The position numbers and the translations under genes are program-made. Shown one piece after another: positions 1-7,959 of a stretch of DNA of 64,000 nucleotides. Each line of letters opens with the position of its first letter. Positions within the stretch are counted from its first letter, which is position 1. This DNA comes from an uncultured bacterium (GTDB taxonomy: Bacteria > Planctomycetota > UBA1135 > UBA2386): the NCBI GenBank assembly GCA_937906475.1, contig CALCZA010000054.1:1-64000 (forward strand), in the 5' to 3' direction. The notes under the pieces are model-generated. The model made no database searches. It saw only the letters and a program-made list of their open reading frames with translations, and was not told where the DNA came from.

Positions 1-130
1 CGGCGGCGAGCAAGGCGGCGGTCGCGGTGGCCGTGGTGGCCGTGGCGGAAACCGTGAAGGCGGCGGCGGCGGCGGCAACAGCGGCGGCGGCAACAGTGGC
101 GGCGGCGGTGGTGGCGGCGGCGGTCGCTAA
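1..130 (+). CDS. C-terminal end of a Gly/Arg-rich protein (partial)
   Basis: The last 42 codons of a gene that begins before the window; the stop is TAA at 128-130. The tail is almost entirely Gly with scattered Arg, Asn and Ser, including GRGG-type boxes. Such tails are known on RNA-binding proteins (DEAD-box helicases, RRM proteins, some SSB and Rho proteins), but nothing of a folded domain is visible, so no function is assigned. The run is built from GGC/GGT codons and is itself a simple-sequence repeat at the DNA level. Confidence 0.7.
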   Translation, partial: GGEQGGGRGGRGGRGGNREGGGGGGNSGGGNSGGGGGGGGGR

Positions 131-263
131 GCGACAGCCTCTCAGCACCAGTTGCTAGCAAGAGCGGCCGTGCCCGGTGAGCTTCCGTGATGGAGCTGCC
201 AGGTACGGCCGCTTTTGTATTGGCGCTGCGGTGCTGATTCAGCCTCGATGCTTTTGCGATCAC

Positions 264-1883
264 ATGGCTCGCATCCCTTGCGCGCTCGACTCGAAACGCG
301 ACGATGTTCGTGTGGCGCGTAACTCCATCGACCCGGTCAAGCTTGAGGTCTTCCATCACCTGCTCTCTGCGTATTGCGAGGAGGCGGGAGTGCGCCTGCG
401 ACTGAGTGCGATTAGCCCCAATATTCGCGAACGCGCGGACTACTCGGTTGCGGTCTTCGATCGCGAAGCGCGTCTAGTTGCCCAGGCGGCGCACATTCCG
501 GTGCACCTTGGCAGCGCGGGCGAAGCGGTTCACGCCGTTCGTCGCGAACTCGAACTCGCACCCGGCGACGTGGCGATCCTCAATGACCCCTACTGCGGCG
601 GCACCCATCTACCTGACGTAACCATAGTTCGCCCGGTGTTCGCGAAAGGCGCTAGTCAGCCGGAGTGGTTTGTAGTCAATCGTGCGCATCACGCGGACAT
701 CGGCGGCGCGACACCGGGTTCGATGGGCATCGAGCGTGACTTGTTCGCCGAAGGGCTCGTCATCCCGCCGGTGCACCTGCGCCGCCGCGGTGTCCTGCAG
801 AAAGATTTGATGCGTTTGCTGGCGCGTAACGTGCGCGGTGCCGACGAACGTTTGATTGACCTTGCGGCTCAAGAGGCCAGCCTGGCACAACTCGAACAAC
901 GCTTGCATGCACTGGTCGCCGAGCACGGCTTGTCGACCGTGCGCCGCACGACGTCGGCGTTGATGGACTACACCGAGCGCGCTGGTCGGGCGCTGGTGCG
1001 AACCTTGAAGAGCGGCATGTATCGCGCCAACGACCACCTTGATGGCGATGGCCTCGGTGGTGGCAAGCTGCACATCGATCTGAAGTTGCAGATCTTCCAG
1101 GAACACGCCGAGTTCGATTGGACCGGCACGTGCGATCAAGCAAAGGGCGGTGTCAACGCCAACCCGGGCATCGCTCTCGCCGCGTGTGTCTACTCGCTGC
1201 GTTGCCTGTGTCCCGGTCGCCTGCCGACCAACGACGGGCTGTTCCGCTTGCTGAAGTTGGTGACGCGTCCCGGCAGTCTGGTTGATCCTCGTTCGCCGGC
1301 GCCGGTAGCGGGCGGCAACGTCGAAACTAGCCAGCGCCTGGTGGACATCTGTCTCAGTGCATTGTCTTCCTCGGCGCCCGATCGCGTCCCGGCGGCTTCG
1401 GCTGGCACGATGAGCAACTTGACGTTTGGCGGCACGATGCAGGGTGGTCGTGAGTTCGCGAGTTACGAGACGTTGCCTGGTGGGGCCGGTGCGAGCGCTA
1501 ACAGTGCTGGGCAGTCGGCGATCCAAACGCACATGACCAACACGCGGAACACGCCGATCGAAGAGTTTGAACAGCGCGCGCCGCTGCGCATTCGCGGGCT
1601 ATCGGTGCGGCGCGGTAGTGGCGGTCGCGGCAAGCACCGAGGTGGCGATGGCCTGCGCAAGGAAATTGAAGTGCTCGAGCCATTGCGTGGTGCGTTCCTT
1701 GGCGAGCGGCATGAGGCCGGACCTCCTGGGTCAGCCGGCGGCCATGATGGTGCGCCGGGCCGACTGTCTATTGCACATGGCGGCAAGCAAAAGCGGTTGC
1801 CGGCGAAGACGTCGTTTGACCTGGCGAAGGGCGACGTATTGATCGTCGAAACGCCGGGAGGAGGAGGCCATGGCAAGATCTGA
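264..1883 (+). CDS. Hydantoinase B / 5-oxoprolinase-type subunit (HyuB family)
   Basis: A 539-residue protein with the full HyuB pattern: a DPVKLEVF start to the core (residues 23-30), SPNIRERADYS (51-61), AQAAHIPVHLGS (73-84), NDPYCGGTHLPD, then a Gly-rich C-terminus ending GGGGHG. Family members act with an ATP-using HyuA subunit to open hydantoin or 5-oxoproline rings; no hyuA is visible, so it may lie upstream or the subunit may work with a distant partner. ATG 264 was chosen over an upstream in-frame GTG at 177 because homology begins only around residue 21; no clear Shine-Dalgarno decides it. Length is normal for the family. Its end overlaps the next gene by 14 bp, so the two are probably co-transcribed. 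The exact substrate cannot be read from sequence. Confidence 0.85.
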   Translation: MARIPCALDSKRDDVRVARNSIDPVKLEVFHHLLSAYCEEAGVRLRLSAISPNIRERADYSVAVFDREARLVAQAAHIPVHLGSAGEAVHAVRRELELAPGDVAILNDPYCGGTHLPDVTIVRPVFAKGASQPEWFVVNRAHHADIGGATPGSMGIERDLFAEGLVIPPVHLRRRGVLQKDLMRLLARNVRGADERLIDLAAQEASLAQLEQRLHALVAEHGLSTVRRTTSALMDYTERAGRALVRTLKSGMYRANDHLDGDGLGGGKLHIDLKLQIFQEHAEFDWTGTCDQAKGGVNANPGIALAACVYSLRCLCPGRLPTNDGLFRLLKLVTRPGSLVDPRSPAPVAGGNVETSQRLVDICLSALSSSAPDRVPAASAGTMSNLTFGGTMQGGREFASYETLPGGAGASANSAGQSAIQTHMTNTRNTPIEEFEQRAPLRIRGLSVRRGSGGRGKHRGGDGLRKEIEVLEPLRGAFLGERHEAGPPGSAGGHDGAPGRLSIAHGGKQKRLPAKTSFDLAKGDVLIVETPGGGGHGKI

Positions 1884-2340
1884 TCTGCGTTGCGCAACCG
1901 TTCTGTTGCTGCTTCTCGTCGGGTCTTGCTCGGCTGCTGGCTACAGCGCGTATCCGCTCGATCTCGCACACAAACTGCCGCCCGACGCGTTTGCGCGATG
2001 CCGCGCGGTGTTGCTGAATCACTACGACACGTTGGCGTTCTCGGATGTCGAGAGCTTCCGGTTGGAAACCGAATGGTTGCCGACTGCCGATCCGCCTGGC
2101 GAGCGTCGTGCGACGGTTTATCGCGACGTGACTAGGCCCGCCTCACTTGCGGTCGTCGTCGAACTGCGAAGGCTGGCGGTGCCGCTGATTGGGTTGCCGC
2201 ATTGGACCACGGCACGCGGTGACGCTTACTCCGAACGGCAACTCGCAGAATGGCTGCGTGAGTCCCTTAGTGAGCCCGAAGGGGTGGGTGAATTGGTGGG
2301 GGATGGGCAGCAGGCCGCCGCAGAATCGGGCGACAAGTAG
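1870..2340 (+). CDS. Small predicted lipoprotein, unknown function
   Basis: A 156-residue protein whose N-terminus has a positively charged start, a Leu-rich core and a lipobox VGSC, so it should be exported and lipidated at the Cys near residue 20. The mature part has no motif I recognise; it contains a RYR-free alpha/beta-looking stretch and a Ser/Ala/Glu-rich end. The start ATG lies within the 3' end of the hydantoinase gene and is preceded by GGGAGGAGG, a strong ribosome binding site located in that gene's Gly codons. This supports translational coupling. It could be a chance pairing of function; no role is proposed. Confidence 0.65.
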   Translation: MARSDLRCATVLLLLLVGSCSAAGYSAYPLDLAHKLPPDAFARCRAVLLNHYDTLAFSDVESFRLETEWLPTADPPGERRATVYRDVTRPASLAVVVELRRLAVPLIGLPHWTTARGDAYSERQLAEWLRESLSEPEGVGELVGDGQQAAAESGDK

Positions 2341-2387
2341 CGTTTGTCACAGTCCGCGGTGCGTCTTGGTCCTCCGCTCTTTGCAAC

Positions 2388-3389
2388 CTAGGCGTCGGTC
2401 GCGATGGCGAGCGCCTGCCGGATCTCGGTATTTCGCGGCCAGCGGTTGGCGGTGCGGCGCAGTAAGCGAATAGCGGCGTCGATCTTGCCGCGCAATTCGA
2501 GCACCCGAGCACGTGCCAAGACCACGGCCGCACGCGGTGCGCCACAGACCAAACGTACGGCGCGGAGTGCGCGTAGCGCGGCGCCGGGATCGCGTTCGCT
2601 GCAGCATGCTTCGAACAACCACAGCCACGCCGGCACCGACTCCGGTTGCAACGCGACCGCTTGCTCAAGCAGCGCCCGCGGTGTCATCCCAGCGCTGCAG
2701 CGGCGTCGGTTCCATGGTCGCAAGGCGCGGCGCACTCGCTGCGTGGCTGGCTGCACCGGGAATCGACCGGCGAGTCGGTGAAGGCGAGCCTGGCGCCGAT
2801 CGACGTCCGGAGCGGGTCGCCGCTCGAGCAGTCGCACGGCGCCCTGTTCTTGCAGCAGGTCGGCGGCCAGGCCAGTCAGTGCCTCGACGACCCGCGCTTG
2901 CCAGAAACTCTGCTGCTCGACGTCCCAGCCGAGTCGCGCGGCCAGCACATCTAGCTGGCCGCGCAGGTCACGGCGGGCGATCCCGGCGGCGCGAACACTG
3001 GCTGTGATGTTGGCGCGGCCGTTGTTGAGGGCCACCAGCGGTGGGATTTGCACAGTAAGTTCGGCCTGGGGAGCACTAATCGGCAGCGCCGGCTCATCGG
3101 CGGCCAGTTGCTGGGGGGCCAGGTGGCGGCGGTGCCGGTAGATGACCCTCTCGGCATGGCGCATCCAGCGGGCGTGCCGTTCGCGTTCGGGCATGCTGAC
3201 AATGGCCATGGCGTGTTCTACGCAGTCAACCGCCAGTTCCTGCAGCACATCGTCGAGCCAGTCTCTCAGCAGGGGCCGCGGGATGCCTTTCCAGCTGGCA
3301 ATGCGGCGCAGGGCTCCCGGCAGGATCCGGCGCTGGAATTGGCTAAGAAGCTTGAGGGCGGTGGTGCGGTCGGATTCCGTGCGGCTCAT
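2388..3389 (-). CDS. Conserved-looking protein with TPR-like C-terminus, unknown
   Basis: A 333-residue leftward gene. The start is placed at ATG 3389 because GGGAGAG sits just upstream at good spacing; an in-frame ATG 13 codons further out lacks this. The first 100 residues are rich in Arg, Leu and Trp and predicted helical. The last 80 residues read as helix-turn-helix pairs of the TPR kind (ALLEQAVALQPESVPAWLW, then ALRALRAVRLV). There is no signal peptide. It runs head-to-head with purA across a 77-bp gap, so the two may share a regulatory region. I do not recognise the family. Confidence 0.55.
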   Translation of the reverse strand: MSRTESDRTTALKLLSQFQRRILPGALRRIASWKGIPRPLLRDWLDDVLQELAVDCVEHAMAIVSMPERERHARWMRHAERVIYRHRRHLAPQQLAADEPALPISAPQAELTVQIPPLVALNNGRANITASVRAAGIARRDLRGQLDVLAARLGWDVEQQSFWQARVVEALTGLAADLLQEQGAVRLLERRPAPDVDRRQARLHRLAGRFPVQPATQRVRRALRPWNRRRCSAGMTPRALLEQAVALQPESVPAWLWLFEACCSERDPGAALRALRAVRLVCGAPRAAVVLARARVLELRGKIDAAIRLLRRTANRWPRNTEIRQALAIATDA

Positions 3390-3466
3390 GGTCGTCTCTC
3401 CCAAGCTTGAGTGGTGTTCCGGGGGCAAGTCGTTATGCTCGCCGCCCTTTTCCGCAGCACTGAATC

Positions 3467-4747
3467 ATGCCGACAACCTGTGTCGTGGGCATCCTCTGGG
3501 GTGACGAAGGCAAGGGCAAAGTCATTGACTACCTTGCCGCTGAGACGGACTACGTCGTTCGTTTTGGTGGAGGCCACAATGCTGGTCACACCCTTGTGTT
3601 ACCGCCCGAGATTGCCGGCGAAGGCAAGCTCGTACTTCACCTGGTGCCATCTGGCATCGTGCACTCGCATACCGTGAATGTGATTGGCAACGGCGTCGTT
3701 GTCGATCCGATTCATCTGTGCCAGGAGATTGAGAAGCTGCAAAAGCGCGGCATCTCGATCGAGCTTGGTCGCAATATGCTGGTCAGCGAGCGAGCCCATG
3801 TGATTCTTGAGGCGCATCAGCGTCAGGATCAGTTGGCCGAGTCCGGCCGCAATAGCAAGATCGGGACTACCGGTCGCGGCATTGGCCCGGCTTACAGCGA
3901 TCGCTGCGGTCGCATCGGCTTGCGGGTCGGCGACCTGATCCGTCCGGACACACTGCGCCAAGCACTGACCGCACTCGCCGTGCAAAAGAACGTGCTGTTC
4001 GAGCCGGCCGGCATGGCACCGCTCGACGTCGACGCGACGTTCGATCAACTGGTGGCTGCTGGTGAAAAGCTGCGCCCGGCGATCGTCGACGCGGGCCTCG
4101 TGCTGCGTCAGGCTCGCAATGCAGGCAAGCGCATCCTGCTCGAAGGCGCGCAGGGATGCCTGCTCGATCTCGAGCACGGCACCTACCCGTTCGTCACTAG
4201 TTCGCACGCCACCACCGGTGGCGCGTACAGTGGCACCGGGATGCCGCCGCACGAGATGCTCACGGTTGGCATCGTCAAGGCGTATGCAACGCGCGTCGGT
4301 GAAGGGCCGTTCCCGACGGAGTTGTTCGACGAGACTGCCGAGCAACTGCGCGCCGCCGGCAAAGAGTATGGTTCGACGACCGGACGACCACGCCGCATCG
4401 GTTGGTTCGACACGGTTGCCGTTCGATACTCAGGTGGCATCTCCGGCGCGCACGAACTCGTGTTGACGAGCCTCGATGTGCTGCAGGGGTTCCCGCTGAA
4501 GCTCGCCGTCGACTACAAGTTGGCCGATGGCACGTTGACCAAGAACTTGCCTGCGTTCGACCTTGATAAGGTCGAGCCACAGTTCCTCGAGATGCCTGGC
4601 TTCGACGAGAACATCTGTGACGTGCGCGATTTCGATGCACTGCCGCAGAACGCCAAGAACTACGTCACGGCGATCGAAGAGCACACTGGTTTGCGTGTTG
4701 GCACGATCTCAGTTGGCCCAGGTCGCGATCAATTGATCAAGCGGTAG
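3467..4747 (+). CDS. purA: Adenylosuccinate synthetase
   Basis: Cytoplasmic enzyme joining IMP and aspartate with GTP to give adenylosuccinate, the first committed step to AMP. The 426-residue length matches the family. Visible motifs: the P-loop WGDEGKGK (11-18) with catalytic Asp13, GGGHNAGHT with His41, TTGRGIGPAYSDR, EGAQGCLLDLEHGTYPFVTSS, and TTGRPRRIGWFD. One small deviation is GGGHNAGHT where QGGNNAGHT is more usual. It starts a run with uppS (14-bp gap) and cdsA (overlap), which suggests one transcript linking purine and envelope-lipid synthesis. Confidence 0.97.
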   Translation: MPTTCVVGILWGDEGKGKVIDYLAAETDYVVRFGGGHNAGHTLVLPPEIAGEGKLVLHLVPSGIVHSHTVNVIGNGVVVDPIHLCQEIEKLQKRGISIELGRNMLVSERAHVILEAHQRQDQLAESGRNSKIGTTGRGIGPAYSDRCGRIGLRVGDLIRPDTLRQALTALAVQKNVLFEPAGMAPLDVDATFDQLVAAGEKLRPAIVDAGLVLRQARNAGKRILLEGAQGCLLDLEHGTYPFVTSSHATTGGAYSGTGMPPHEMLTVGIVKAYATRVGEGPFPTELFDETAEQLRAAGKEYGSTTGRPRRIGWFDTVAVRYSGGISGAHELVLTSLDVLQGFPLKLAVDYKLADGTLTKNLPAFDLDKVEPQFLEMPGFDENICDVRDFDALPQNAKNYVTAIEEHTGLRVGTISVGPGRDQLIKR

Positions 4748-4761
4748 CACGAGGACCATTC

Positions 4762-5499
4762 GTGAAGAAGGGCCTTAACAACAGCGCTGCGGACGAGATC
4801 ATCGTGCCGCGCAGCGTTGCCGTCATCATGGATGGCAACGGGCGCTGGGCCAAGAAGGCCGGCTTTGAGCGTATTCGCGGTCATGAGCGCGGCATCGATG
4901 CGGTGCGCACGACGGTGACCGAATGCGCTAGGCTCGGCGTCGAGGCGTTGGTGCTCTACGCGTTCTCTGAAGAGAACTGGGCCAGGCCGAAGCGCGAGAT
5001 CAACATGCTGTTCAAGCTGTTGAAGCGCTTCCTGCTCGATGAGCGCGGCACGTTGATGGACAACAACGTGCGTCTGCTGCACTCCGGCCGGCGTGCCCGT
5101 CTGGCTCCCGATGTGCTCGAATTGCTCGACGAGACCATTGCGTTGACGGCCAGCAACGATGGCATGCAGCTAAGCTTGGCGATCAGTTACGGTGGCCGCC
5201 AAGAGTTGGTCGACGCGACCCAGAAGCTCGCCAAGCGCGTGCAGGCGGGGGAACTCGCTCCCGAAGCGATCGACGAACAGTCCATTCACGATGCTCTCTA
5301 CCAACCCTCGCTACCGGATCCGGATGTTCTGATCCGAACGGCGGGGGAAATGCGCATCAGCAACTTCCTGCTGTGGCAGGTCAGTTACTCGGAGATCTAC
5401 GTGCACGACATCTGTTGGCCGGATTTCGGCAAGGACCAACTGCACGAGGCCTTCCGTGATTACGGTCGTCGCGAACGCAAGTTCGGAAAGGTGCTCTAA
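4762..5499 (+). CDS. uppS: Undecaprenyl diphosphate synthase
   Basis: Cis-prenyltransferase that builds the C55 lipid carrier for peptidoglycan and other surface glycans, at the inner face of the membrane. In its 245 residues: IMDGNGRWA with the catalytic Asp24, GHERGID, SEENWARP, SYGGRQE and DPDVLIRTAGE followed by SNFLLWQ. Two mild departures from consensus are Ser18 where many members have His, and AGEMR in place of GGExR. The stop overlaps the start of cdsA (TAATG), a common pairing (uppS-cdsA) across bacteria, so translation is probably coupled. Confidence 0.96.
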   Translation: MKKGLNNSAADEIIVPRSVAVIMDGNGRWAKKAGFERIRGHERGIDAVRTTVTECARLGVEALVLYAFSEENWARPKREINMLFKLLKRFLLDERGTLMDNNVRLLHSGRRARLAPDVLELLDETIALTASNDGMQLSLAISYGGRQELVDATQKLAKRVQAGELAPEAIDEQSIHDALYQPSLPDPDVLIRTAGEMRISNFLLWQVSYSEIYVHDICWPDFGKDQLHEAFRDYGRRERKFGKVL

Positions 5500-6347
5500 T
5501 GAGTGATTTGAAGACGCGTGCGGTGCTTGCGCCGACGATGCTCACGATCATCGCAGTCATCTACTGGCTCGACGTGTCGGGCACCCTCGGCCTCAAGTCG
5601 GGCGCCTTGTCTGCCGGTTTGCTAGGTTTGCTCGGTGTCGGCGGCGCGTGGGAGTTTGCCAATTTGCTGCGTGGCGGCGGCTTTGCCGTAGGCAAGCGAA
5701 CGCTGGTCGTCGCCACCGCGATCTTGCTCGGCAGCGCGTTTGCCTTCGGTTGGATTGACCTCGACCGCGAACTCTACCCGCTGGTTATTGGCACGCTGCT
5801 GCTGTTGTTCCCGCTGGCCTTACGCTCTCTCGGCCGCGGTGACATGCATCACGGACTCGAACGCCAAGGCGCCACCCTGCTAGGGTTCATCATGGTCGCG
5901 TGGCCGATGTACCTGGCGATGGGCATTTGCTTCCGTTGCTTGCCGTCGATGCTCTACGTCGTGTTGATCTGCAAGGGCGGTGACATCGGTGGCTACTGCT
6001 TCGGCCGCCTGTTCGGTAAGCACAAACTGATCCCGCACATTAGCCCCGGCAAGACCATCGAGGGCGCACTCGGTAGCTTGGCCACTTCGGTTGCGCTCGC
6101 CTATTTCCTCAATGGCCCGATGTTGCACGGGGTGGTCGACCTTCCCGTCTGGGGTGCGCTGGTGGCCGGTGTTGTTCTGAACTTCACTACCCAAACCGGC
6201 GACCTGATCGAGTCCCTGCTGAAGCGCCGCTGCAACGCCAAGGACAGTTCCAACCTGCTCCCCGCGCACGGCGGCATCCTCGACCTCGTCGACAGCCTCC
6301 TGTTCTCTTTCTGCGCCTGGTTCGTAGTCCTAATCCTACTCACCTAG
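5499..6347 (+). CDS. cdsA: Phosphatidate cytidylyltransferase (CDP-diacylglycerol synthase)
   Basis: Integral membrane enzyme making CDP-diacylglycerol from phosphatidate and CTP. The 282-residue protein has 7-8 hydrophobic segments and the family signature near the C-terminus: SLLKRR, KDSSNLLPAHGGILD, then a VDSLLF end. In the PROSITE signature the last part reads DRxD; here it is DLVD, so the Arg is missing while both Asp residues remain. The upstream GRLFGKHKL and SPGKTIEG boxes are typical. It is translated from an ATG overlapping the uppS stop and closes the purA-uppS-cdsA run. Confidence 0.95.
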   Translation: MSDLKTRAVLAPTMLTIIAVIYWLDVSGTLGLKSGALSAGLLGLLGVGGAWEFANLLRGGGFAVGKRTLVVATAILLGSAFAFGWIDLDRELYPLVIGTLLLLFPLALRSLGRGDMHHGLERQGATLLGFIMVAWPMYLAMGICFRCLPSMLYVVLICKGGDIGGYCFGRLFGKHKLIPHISPGKTIEGALGSLATSVALAYFLNGPMLHGVVDLPVWGALVAGVVLNFTTQTGDLIESLLKRRCNAKDSSNLLPAHGGILDLVDSLLFSFCAWFVVLILLT

Positions 6348-6377
6348 GTGTCCGTGCGGTGCCTGGACCATACGAAC

Positions 6378-7451
6378 ATGCATGACGTACTGGTTGTTGG
6401 CGGTGGCATTCACGGGCTGTGCTCGGCGTTTGCTTTGCGGCGGCGGGGGCGTGATGTCGTGGTACTCGATCGGTTTGAGAAAGGACATGATCGTGGTGGC
6501 TCGCATGGTGCGGCGCGCATCACGCGGTCGTCCTACCATGAACGAAAATACGTGCGGTTGGCGCAGCAGGCGCGGCGCAGCGGTTGGCCGTTGTTGTCGG
6601 CGATGCTTGGCCGACAGTTTGTGCACGCAACACCGGGCGTGTTCTTTGGCCCGCCGGAAGGTCTGTTCGCTGAGTTTATGGCCGCGACGTTGGGGGCCGG
6701 GGTTCAGGTCGAGCAGATCGATGTGGCTGCCGCAGTTCGTGCGTTCCCCTTGTTGCGATTCGAGGCTGGTGATGCGGTCATGCTTGACCACACGGCTGGC
6801 GTGTTGGCTGCCGAAGAAGCGATGACCGGACTGCGTGAATGGTTGCACGATAACGGGGTCGAGATCGTCTATGGCGAGGCGGCGATGCGTTTGCAGGCCG
6901 ATGCTGCCGCGATCACCGTCGAAACGTCGCTCGAAAAACGATGCGCTCGCGCCGTAGTGGTCGCCACCGGTGCCTGGTTGGGCGAGTTGCTGCCAGAGTG
7001 GCGCGCGCCATTGCGGGCGATTCGGCAACAGGTTGGCTACGTGCAAGTCGCAGCACCGCCAGCAACCACACAGGTTGGCACGTTCCCCGTTTGGTGCCGC
7101 ATCGGGAAGACCGCCGCCGACTTTGTCTATGGTCTGCCGCAGTTTGGCCGGCCCGGCCTCAAACTCGCGCATCATCGTACGCTTGGTTTGCCGGATGACG
7201 CGAATGCGTTGCCCGAACCGATCGATCCAGGTCCGCTGGAAGAGTTGGCGCGTCAGCGGCTAACCGCGCCGTTCGAAGCCGTGCTGTCGTCCGAGAACTG
7301 CATGTATGCAGTTGCGCCAAACGAAGAACTGCACGTCGTGCGCAGCGACATGGATCCGCGCATCATTGCCGTCGCGGCCTGCAGCGGTCACGGCTTCAAG
7401 TTTGGCCCGGTGATCGGTGAAGACGTCGCCGATCTGGTCGCACCGCGCTGA
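6378..7451 (+). CDS. Monomeric sarcosine oxidase / N-methyltryptophan oxidase-like flavoenzyme
   Basis: A 357-residue FAD-dependent amine oxidase. Residues 4-12 form the dinucleotide-binding VLVVGGGIHG, followed by GGSHGAARITR, which in this family carries basic residues near the flavin. Cys308 in ENCMYAVAP matches the cysteine that covalently binds FAD in monomeric sarcosine oxidase and SolA, so covalent flavin is expected. ATG 6378 gives the N-terminus directly at the first beta strand; an in-frame GTG at 6348 would add ten unlikely residues. The likely reaction is oxidative demethylation of an N-methyl amino acid, but the substrate is not readable. It sits 30 bp after cdsA and may be read from the same transcript. 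Confidence 0.85.
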   Translation: MHDVLVVGGGIHGLCSAFALRRRGRDVVVLDRFEKGHDRGGSHGAARITRSSYHERKYVRLAQQARRSGWPLLSAMLGRQFVHATPGVFFGPPEGLFAEFMAATLGAGVQVEQIDVAAAVRAFPLLRFEAGDAVMLDHTAGVLAAEEAMTGLREWLHDNGVEIVYGEAAMRLQADAAAITVETSLEKRCARAVVVATGAWLGELLPEWRAPLRAIRQQVGYVQVAAPPATTQVGTFPVWCRIGKTAADFVYGLPQFGRPGLKLAHHRTLGLPDDANALPEPIDPGPLEELARQRLTAPFEAVLSSENCMYAVAPNEELHVVRSDMDPRIIAVAACSGHGFKFGPVIGEDVADLVAPR

Positions 7452-7512
7452 GATTCGCCGCGGTTCGCGCAGGAACGTCGCTTGTCGCCGCGTGTCGGGC
7501 TACATCTAACGT

Positions 7513-7956
7513 ATGAAAGCCTCCGTCCTGAGTTCGTTGTGCCTCGCGTTGACGTTGTTCGCCTCCTGTGCCTCGCCGACGCACGACCTTGTCGCCGCTG
7601 GTAGTTCACCCGTCTTCTACAACCTGCAGTTGACGATCAAGGATGGCCAGCAAGAAGCCTTCGCCACGCTCATGGCCGAGATGGTCGCGGCGACCAAGCA
7701 GGAATCCGGCACGATGGTCTACGAGTGGTATCTCGGCGCCGACGGCAAGACGTGTCACATCCACGAACTGTTCGCGGATACCGCTGCCTACAAGGTGCAC
7801 TCGGCCAACTTTGGTGCGAACTTCGCCGAGCGCTTCATGCCGTTGCTCGACATCACTGGGCTGACCGCTTACGGCAACTCGGATCCGGAAGCGCGCGACA
7901 TGATGAAGATGCTCGACCCGGTGTTCTTTGAAGCCCTTGGCGGCTTCCGGCGGTAG
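7513..7956 (+). CDS. Lipoprotein with an ABM (antibiotic biosynthesis monooxygenase-like) domain
   Basis: A 147-residue predicted lipoprotein: a hydrophobic N-terminus and lipobox FASC, then a short linker and one ABM-fold domain (approximately residues 35-120) with the family's spaced features (YNLQLTIKDG, ESGTMVYEWYLG, HELFADTAAYKVH). ABM domains such as YgiN are small ferredoxin-like dimers, some of them quinol or haem oxygenases. An exported lipid-anchored version is unusual and its substrate is unknown. It ends 3 bp from the convergent amidohydrolase gene. Confidence 0.75.
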   Translation: MKASVLSSLCLALTLFASCASPTHDLVAAGSSPVFYNLQLTIKDGQQEAFATLMAEMVAATKQESGTMVYEWYLGADGKTCHIHELFADTAAYKVHSANFGANFAERFMPLLDITGLTAYGNSDPEARDMMKMLDPVFFEALGGFRR

Positions 7957-7959
7957 CGG

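Noticed and set aside
177-263. Longer N-terminus for the hydantoinase from GTG 177
   Set aside because: The 29 extra residues have no match to the family and no ribosome-binding site precedes the GTG.
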